The notes beneath the pieces are model-generated. The model searched no databases, was not told the origin of the DNA, and worked only from the letters and a program-made list of their open reading frames with translations. The translations under genes and the position numbers were made by a program. 64,000 nt of DNA, taken from assembly GCF_016458305.1 (NCBI RefSeq), contig NZ_JAEMHL010000004.1:248001-312000 (forward strand), given 5' to 3'. This document shows, one piece after another, positions 59,362-64,000 of this stretch (positions are counted from its first letter, which is position 1; every line of letters begins with the position of its first letter). The stretch is from Geomonas anaerohicana. Its GTDB lineage: Bacteria; Desulfobacterota; Desulfuromonadia; Geobacterales; Geobacteraceae.

Positions 59362-60414
59362 ATGAGAGTTGCTGTCGATGTAATGGGGGGCGACAACGCC
59401 CCTCATGTTGAAGTAGAAGGTGCGGTAGCCGCCGCCAGAGAGTTCGGCATCCCGGTAACTCTGGTCGGCGACGTAGAAAAGGTGCAGGCCGAACTGGCCC
59501 GCCACGACTGCAAGGGGCTGGACATCGAACTCTGGCATGCCTCTGAAGTCGTGGGCATGCACGACTCCGCTTCCGATGCGGTGCGCAAGAAGAAGGACTC
59601 CTCCATCCGCGTCGCCTTCGAGCTGGTTAAGGGTGGCGAGGCCGTCGCAGTGGTAAGCGCCGGCAACTCCGGCGCCACCATGGCGGCCGGCATGTTCGTC
59701 CTGAAACGGATGAAGGGCATCGACCGCGCCGCAATCGCCCAACTCTTTCCCACCGTTACCGGTAAGACCCTCGTTCTCGATGTCGGCGGCAACGTCGACT
59801 GCAAGCCCATCCACCTGGTCCAGTTCGCCGTCATGGGCGAAGTGTACGCCAAGTTCGTCATGGGCGTCGACAAGCCCAGGGTTGGCCTGCTCTCCAACGG
59901 AGAGGAGGACAGCAAGGGGAACGAACTCACCCGGGAAACCAGCGCCCTCCTGCGCGACAAGCCCATCAACTACATCGGTTACGTGGAAGGTCGTGACATC
60001 TTCAATGGCTCGGTCGACGTCGTGGTTTGTGACGGCTTCGTCGGCAATGTTGCGCTGAAACTTTCCGAGGGGCTTGCCGAGGCGGTGGGCAAGATGCTCA
60101 AGGCCGAGATCAAGCGCAGCTTCCTGTCCCAGATCGGCTACCTGCTAAGCCGCAAGGCTTTCAACAATTTCAAGAAGACCGTAGACTACGCCGAGTACGG
60201 CGGCGCGCCTCTGCTTGGGATCAACGGCGTGGGCATGATCTGCCACGGCGGCTCGAACACCAAGGCAATCAAGAACGCGATCCGCTTTGCCCATGAATAC
60301 GCACTCAAAGGGGTCAATGGCCGCATGGCCGAAAAGCTCAACGAGAGCTTCCCCGGCGAGACTCGCGAGCGTACCGGCCAGAACCCGGACGCCACAGAAA
60401 GGGTTGCTTCATGA
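59362..60414 (+). CDS. plsX: Acyl-ACP:phosphate acyltransferase PlsX
   Basis: A 350-residue enzyme making acyl phosphate from acyl-ACP for phospholipid synthesis. [13 protein letters not shown] at the N-terminus, [30 protein letters not shown] and [15 protein letters not shown] are family stretches. ATG 59362 follows AGGGGAAAT; an earlier in-frame GTG-type start would extend it by 11 residues. Its stop overlaps fabH (ATGA). Confidence 0.95.
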   Translation: MRVAVDVMGGDNAPHVEVEGAVAAAREFGIPVTLVGDVEKVQAELARHDCKGLDIELWHASEVVGMHDSASDAVRKKKDSSIRVAFELVKGGEAVAVVSAGNSGATMAAGMFVLKRMKGIDRAAIAQLFPTVTGKTLVLDVGGNVDCKPIHLVQFAVMGEVYAKFVMGVDKPRVGLLSNGEEDSKGNELTRETSALLRDKPINYIGYVEGRDIFNGSVDVVVCDGFVGNVALKLSEGLAEAVGKMLKAEIKRSFLSQIGYLLSRKAFNNFKKTVDYAEYGGAPLLGINGVGMICHGGSNTKAIKNAIRFAHEYALKGVNGRMAEKLNESFPGETRERTGQNPDATERVAS

Positions 60415-61391
60415 TTAGACCGAGAATCACCGGCACCGGTTCCGCAGTGCCGGAGAAAGTGCTGACCAATTTCGACCTGGAGAAGATGGTGGACACCACC
60501 GACGAGTGGATCGTCACCAGGACCGGTATCCGGGAACGCCGCATCGCCGCCGAGGGAGAATACACCTCGACCTTCGCCATCGCCGCCGCAGAGCGGGCGC
60601 TGGCAGCCGCCGGGGTGAAGGCGGAGGAAATCGACATGATCGTGGTGGGCACGCTCACTCCGGACTTTCCGTTCCCCGCCACCGCCTGCATCGTGCAGCA
60701 GGCCCTCAAGGCCACCAACGCTTTCTGCTTCGACCTCTCCGCCGCCTGCTCCGGTTTCATCTACGCCCTCTCCACCGCACAGAAGTTCATCGTCTCAGGA
60801 CAGGTGAAGAAGGCCCTGGTGATCGGCGCAGAGGTGCTGTCTCGCATCGTGGATTGGAACGACCGCAACACCTGCCTGCTGTTCGGCGACGGTGCCGGCG
60901 CGGTGGTGCTCGAGGCGCAGGAAGGGGAGAGCGGCATCCTTTCCACCCACATGCACAGCGACGGCAACTACTGGGAGATCCTGTACCAGAAAGGCGCCGG
61001 CAGCCGCAACCCCGCCAGCCACAAGAACGTGGACGAGGGGCTGGTCTACCTGACCATGCAAGGCAACGAGGTGTTCAAGCTGGCCGTCCGTTCCATGGGC
61101 GAAGTGGCCATGGAGGCACTCGAGGCCAACGGTCTCACCGCCGCCGACGTCAACCTGTTCATTCCGCACCAGGCCAACCAGAGGATCGTCGACTCCGTCG
61201 GCAAGCGCCTCGGCATTACCGGCGACCGCGTTTTCGTCAATCTGGACCGCTACGGCAACACCTCGGCGGCGTCGATCCCGATCGCGCTGGACGAGGCTGT
61301 GCGTGCCGGCCGCCTGAAAGAGGGCGACCTGCTGCTGCTCGACGCCTTCGGCGGCGGCCTCACCTGGGGCTCCGCGCTCGTTCGCTGGTAA
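60411..61391 (+). CDS. fabH: 3-oxoacyl-ACP synthase III (FabH)
   Basis: A 326-residue initiator condensing enzyme (acetyl-CoA + malonyl-ACP). Triad Cys113 (LSAACSGF), His253 ([10 protein letters not shown]), Asn283 ([10 protein letters not shown]). Four-base overlap with plsX. Followed by a 110-base gap with a hairpin before fabD. Confidence 0.96.
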   Translation: MIRPRITGTGSAVPEKVLTNFDLEKMVDTTDEWIVTRTGIRERRIAAEGEYTSTFAIAAAERALAAAGVKAEEIDMIVVGTLTPDFPFPATACIVQQALKATNAFCFDLSAACSGFIYALSTAQKFIVSGQVKKALVIGAEVLSRIVDWNDRNTCLLFGDGAGAVVLEAQEGESGILSTHMHSDGNYWEILYQKGAGSRNPASHKNVDEGLVYLTMQGNEVFKLAVRSMGEVAMEALEANGLTAADVNLFIPHQANQRIVDSVGKRLGITGDRVFVNLDRYGNTSAASIPIALDEAVRAGRLKEGDLLLLDAFGGGLTWGSALVRW

Positions 61392-61400
61392 GTGCTTCGT

Positions 61401-61423
61401 CCCCTCGCCCTCCGGGAGAGGGG
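61401..61423. repeat. C/G-rich hairpin between fabH and fabD
   Basis: CCCCTC...CCTCCGGGAGAGGGG followed by TAGGGGTGTGGG. No T-run, so it is probably a repeat-type hairpin rather than a terminator. Confidence 0.45.
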
Positions 61424-61501
61424 TAGGGGTGTGGGCGTCGGCAGCTCCTGAGTAGATGCCCGCATGCCGCCGCTCTATTACAAGAAAAAAAGAGGTTACC
61501 T

Positions 61502-62434
61502 ATGCAATCCTATGCATTCATCTTCCCGGGGCAGGGTTCCCAGCACGCCGGGATGGGGAAGGATCTGGCGGATAACTTCAAGACCGCCAAGGTCGCCTTC
61601 GAGGAGGCCGACGACGCGCTCGGCTTCTCCCTTTCGAAACTCTGCTTCGAGGGGCCCGAGGAGGACCTGAAACTCACCGCGAACACCCAGCCGGCCATCC
61701 TGGCCGCCAGTGTCGCGGCATTCCGCGTGCTCAAGGAGGAGTCGCCGCTGGTCCCCTCCTTCGTGGCCGGCCACTCGCTGGGCGAATACTCCGCACTGGT
61801 CGCTGCAGGCGCGCTCGACTTCGCCGATGCGCTCCGGACCGTCAGGGCCCGCGGCAGCTACATGCAGGACGCCGTCCCGGTCGGGGTAGGGGCCATGGCC
61901 GCCATCCTCGGCGCCGAGGCGGACGTGCTCAAAGAGATCTGCGCCGAGGCGGCACAGGGCCAGGTGGTATCCCCGGCCAACTTCAACTCTCCCGGCCAGA
62001 TCGTGGTCGCCGGGCACACCGGCGCCGTGAACCGCGCCATCGAGATCGCCAAGGCCAAGGGGTTCAGGAAGGCCATGCTGCTGCCGGTATCCGCACCCTT
62101 CCACTGCGCGCTGATGAAGCCCGCCGCCGACAGGCTGGCCCAGACGCTGGAAGCTGTGCAGGTGCACGCGCTGACCGCCCCGGTGGTCAGTAACGTCGAG
62201 GCGAAGCCGAACTCCGACGCGGCCCGCGTCAAGCCGCTCCTCGTGGAGCAGGTCTGTGCACCGGTCCTTTGGGAGCAGATCATCCAGAACATCGTCGCCG
62301 CCGGCGTCACCAACTTCGTCGAGATCGGCCCGGGCAAGGTGCTGGCCGGCCTCGTCAAGAGGATCGACAAGGAAGCGGCCTGCGTGAACGTGCAGGACGC
62401 GGCAGGCGTAAAAGCAATCACGGAGGTGGCGTAA
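61502..62434 (+). CDS. fabD: Malonyl-CoA:ACP transacylase (FabD)
   Basis: A 310-residue transacylase. FPGQGSQHAGMGKDL oxyanion loop; catalytic Ser92 in AGHSLGEYSAL; SAPFHCALM holds the catalytic His. Start at ATG after AGAGGTTACCT. The stop overlaps the fabG start (TAATG). Confidence 0.96.
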   Translation: MQSYAFIFPGQGSQHAGMGKDLADNFKTAKVAFEEADDALGFSLSKLCFEGPEEDLKLTANTQPAILAASVAAFRVLKEESPLVPSFVAGHSLGEYSALVAAGALDFADALRTVRARGSYMQDAVPVGVGAMAAILGAEADVLKEICAEAAQGQVVSPANFNSPGQIVVAGHTGAVNRAIEIAKAKGFRKAMLLPVSAPFHCALMKPAADRLAQTLEAVQVHALTAPVVSNVEAKPNSDAARVKPLLVEQVCAPVLWEQIIQNIVAAGVTNFVEIGPGKVLAGLVKRIDKEAACVNVQDAAGVKAITEVA

Positions 62435-63174
62435 TGAGCCTGAACGGACAGGTAGCAGTCGTCACCGGTGCCTCCCGCGGCATCGGCCGGGCCATCGCCC
62501 TCAAACTCGCGCAAGAGGGCGCCGCCGTGGTGGTGACCGCCACCACCGAGCAGGGCGCCGCCAGGACCGCCGACGAGATCGTCGCCGCGGGTGGCAAGGC
62601 TCTCGCGGTCAAGGTCGACGTTTCGGTCGCCGCCGAGGTTGAGAGCCTCTTCAAGCAGTCAGTGGAGGCCTTCGGCAAGGTTGACATCCTGGTCAACAAC
62701 GCCGGCATCACCAAGGACGGCCTGCTCCTCAGGATGAAGGAAGAGGACTGGGACGCGGTGCTCGACATCAACCTGAAGGGTTGCTTCAACTGCACCCGCG
62801 AGGCCGCGAAGCTGATGTCCAAGGCGCGCTTCGGCAGGATCGTCAACGTCTCCTCCGTCGTGGGCGAGATGGGCAACCCCGGCCAGGCCAACTACTGCGC
62901 CTCCAAGGCGGGCATGATCGGCCTCACCAAGTCGGTGGCCAAGGAACTCGCCCGCAGAAACGTCACCGTCAACGCGGTCACCCCGGGCTTCATCGAGACC
63001 GACATGACCTCCGAGCTCTCCGAAAAGACCAGGGAGGCGCTCCAGGAGCAGATTCCCATGGGCAGACTCGGCAGTGCGGATGACATAGCGGGGGCGGTCT
63101 TGTTCCTCGTTTCCGACGCCGCGGCATACGTCACCGGGCACGTTCTTTCGGTGAACGGCGGCATGTACATGTGA
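62434..63174 (+). CDS. fabG: 3-oxoacyl-ACP reductase (FabG)
   Basis: A 246-residue SDR. TGASRGIGRAIA binds NADPH; catalytic Ser140/141 (NVSSVVG), Tyr154 and Lys158 (NYCASKAG); ends with SVNGGMYM as usual. Translationally coupled to fabD with CGGAGGTGGCG as ribosome site. Confidence 0.97.
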   Translation: MSLNGQVAVVTGASRGIGRAIALKLAQEGAAVVVTATTEQGAARTADEIVAAGGKALAVKVDVSVAAEVESLFKQSVEAFGKVDILVNNAGITKDGLLLRMKEEDWDAVLDINLKGCFNCTREAAKLMSKARFGRIVNVSSVVGEMGNPGQANYCASKAGMIGLTKSVAKELARRNVTVNAVTPGFIETDMTSELSEKTREALQEQIPMGRLGSADDIAGAVLFLVSDAAAYVTGHVLSVNGGMYM

Positions 63175-63176
63175 GT

Positions 63177-63196
63177 CGCCTGACGGCGTTGTTTTT
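63177..63196 (+). terminator. Short hairpin with T-run after fabG
   Basis: CGCC-TGAC-GGCG followed by TTGTTTTT; a four-base stem, so termination may be partial. Confidence 0.45.
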
Positions 63197-63311
63197 ACTT
63201 TCAGCGCCAAAAATACCTTTTGCAAATTCTACTTTTCATGCTATGAAATAGCAGTCTTGGGCACAACAAATCAAATAACGTCTAACGTTACAATCAAATG
63301 GAGGTAATTGA

Positions 63312-63545
63312 ATGGCTTCGATCGAGAAACGCATTAAAGAGATAGTCGCTGAGCAGCTTGGTGTTGACGAGGCTCAGGTGACCAACGAGTCCTCCTTCAT
63401 GGACGACCTGGGCGCCGACTCCCTGGATACCGTAGAACTGGTGATGGCGCTTGAGGAAGAGTTCGAAATCGAGATCTCCGACGAGGACGCCGAGAAGATC
63501 CAGTCGGTACAGGACGCAATCGACTACATCACTGATCACACCTAG
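63312..63545 (+). CDS. acpP: Acyl carrier protein
   Basis: A 77-residue acidic ACP. Ser37 in [20 protein letters not shown] carries the phosphopantetheine. Ribosome site TGGAGGTAATTGA. The 137-base AT-rich gap upstream suggests that acpP has its own promoter as well. Confidence 0.97.
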   Translation: MASIEKRIKEIVAEQLGVDEAQVTNESSFMDDLGADSLDTVELVMALEEEFEIEISDEDAEKIQSVQDAIDYITDHT

Positions 63546-63629
63546 TAGAGAGGGGGGAGTTATGCTTCCCCTTTTTCATGCCGCCTCCGGGCGGCCATGA
63601 GTCAACAGTACCTAAGGAGAGTTCAGAGT

Positions 63630-64000
63630 ATGAGAAGAGTTGTTGTCACGGGGGTAGGCGTGGTTTCCCCGCTGGGGACCGGGAACGGCAAGAACTGGGA
63701 TGCACTGGTATCCGGCACGTCCGGCATCGCTCCCATTACCCGTTTTGATGCCTCCGACCTGCCGGTGAAAATCGCCGGCGAGGTGAAGGATTTCGTTGCT
63801 GAAGATTTCATCGACAAGAAAGAGATCAAGAAGATGGATCTCTTTATCCAGTACGCGCTGGCTGCGGCCCACTTCGCCATGGAAGACTCCGGCCTGCAGA
63901 TCACCGAGGAAAATGCCGAGCGCGTGGGCGTCCTGGTGGGCGCCGGCCTGGGCGGGCTTCCCGCCATCGAGCGTTACCATTCGGCGCTGCTGGAGGGGGG
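63630..64000 (+). CDS. fabF: 3-oxoacyl-ACP synthase II, N-terminal part (runs off window)
   Basis: The first 123 residues of a KAS II elongating condensing enzyme: MRRVVVTGVGVVSPLGTGNG, then FDASDLPVKIAGEVKDF and GVLVGAGLGGLPAIERYHSA, matching FabF. The catalytic Cys-His-His region lies beyond the edge. Start after CTAAGGAGAGTTCAGAGT. 84 bases after acpP. Confidence 0.94.
   Translation, partial: MRRVVVTGVGVVSPLGTGNGKNWDALVSGTSGIAPITRFDASDLPVKIAGEVKDFVAEDFIDKKEIKKMDLFIQYALAAAHFAMEDSGLQITEENAERVGVLVGAGLGGLPAIERYHSALLEG

Overview
The window is a GC-rich, gene-dense chromosomal segment from a member of the Geobacteraceae (Desulfuromonadota/Deltaproteobacteria), most like the Geobacter/Citrifermentans/Geomonas group. 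This is an inference from gene content: a hybSABLP-type uptake [NiFe]-hydrogenase with its hyp maturation genes, an MtrA/MtrB-like porin-cytochrome pair, butyrate kinase next to phosphate butyryltransferase, many chemoreceptors and two-component systems, sigma-54 promoters, and abundant C/G-rich intergenic hairpin repeats. I see no rRNA, tRNA, CRISPR array, transposase or prophage.

Layout. 1-6.2 kb: the 5' part of a secreted protein made of carboxypeptidase-regulatory-like repeats (- strand, running off the left edge), cysM, a hypothetical gene, an L,D-transpeptidase, a DUF3553 protein and a small zinc ribbon. 6.5-15.1 kb: a DUF2520 dehydrogenase-like gene, a PAS/NarL-type kinase with its LuxR-type regulator and a second regulator, then two methyl-accepting chemotaxis proteins and cheW. 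Both receptors end in a CheR/CheB-tether-like pentapeptide. 15.4-25.2 kb: a flavin-binding Nim-like protein; butyrate kinase overlapping an unusual HTH-cupin-phosphotransbutyrylase fusion; a glycerophosphodiesterase overlapping a PlsC-acyltransferase/alpha-beta-hydrolase fusion; a HAD phosphatase; rsgA; and a spermidine-synthase-like methyltransferase. 25.3-29.9 kb: an MEDS-PAS histidine kinase, an NtrC-family regulator with a GAFTSA loop, and another histidine kinase. 29.9-42.3 kb: the hydrogen module. hypA is followed by a sigma-54 promoter and then hybS-hybA-hybB-hybL-hybP-tatA-hypB-hypF-hypC-hypD-hypE. These genes encode a periplasm-facing, standard (not oxygen-tolerant) H2-uptake enzyme, its membrane anchor, its protease, a Tat component and the NiFe(CN)2CO assembly machinery. 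42.3-50.5 kb: a PilZ protein, a class III aminotransferase, an MshEN-REC protein, a sigma-54-driven ammonium transporter, acuC with two uncharacterised downstream genes, a 31-residue membrane peptide, a CoA-binding protein and a small membrane protein. 50.6-56.1 kb: a MlaF-like ABC ATPase abutting a decaheme cytochrome (MtrA/DmsE family), an MtrB/PioB-type outer-membrane barrel, a PF04392-type binding protein that seems to start at a non-canonical AUC codon, and a stand-alone receiver. 56.3-64 kb: a small Cys-tailed protein, a phosphodiesterase, sppA, and the yceD-rpmF-plsX-fabH-fabD-fabG-acpP-fabF fatty-acid/phospholipid cluster, which runs off the right edge.

The physiology fits an anaerobic respirer that takes electrons from H2, moves electrons across the outer membrane, and relies heavily on two-component, chemotaxis and c-di-GMP signalling. 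The most distinctive observations are the regulator-enzyme fusion beside buk, the acyltransferase-hydrolase fusion, the MlaF-MtrAB arrangement without an extracellular cytochrome, the apparent AUC start, and several families of intergenic inverted repeats, two of them built from GGGGCTA/GGGGACT minisatellites ending in T-runs.
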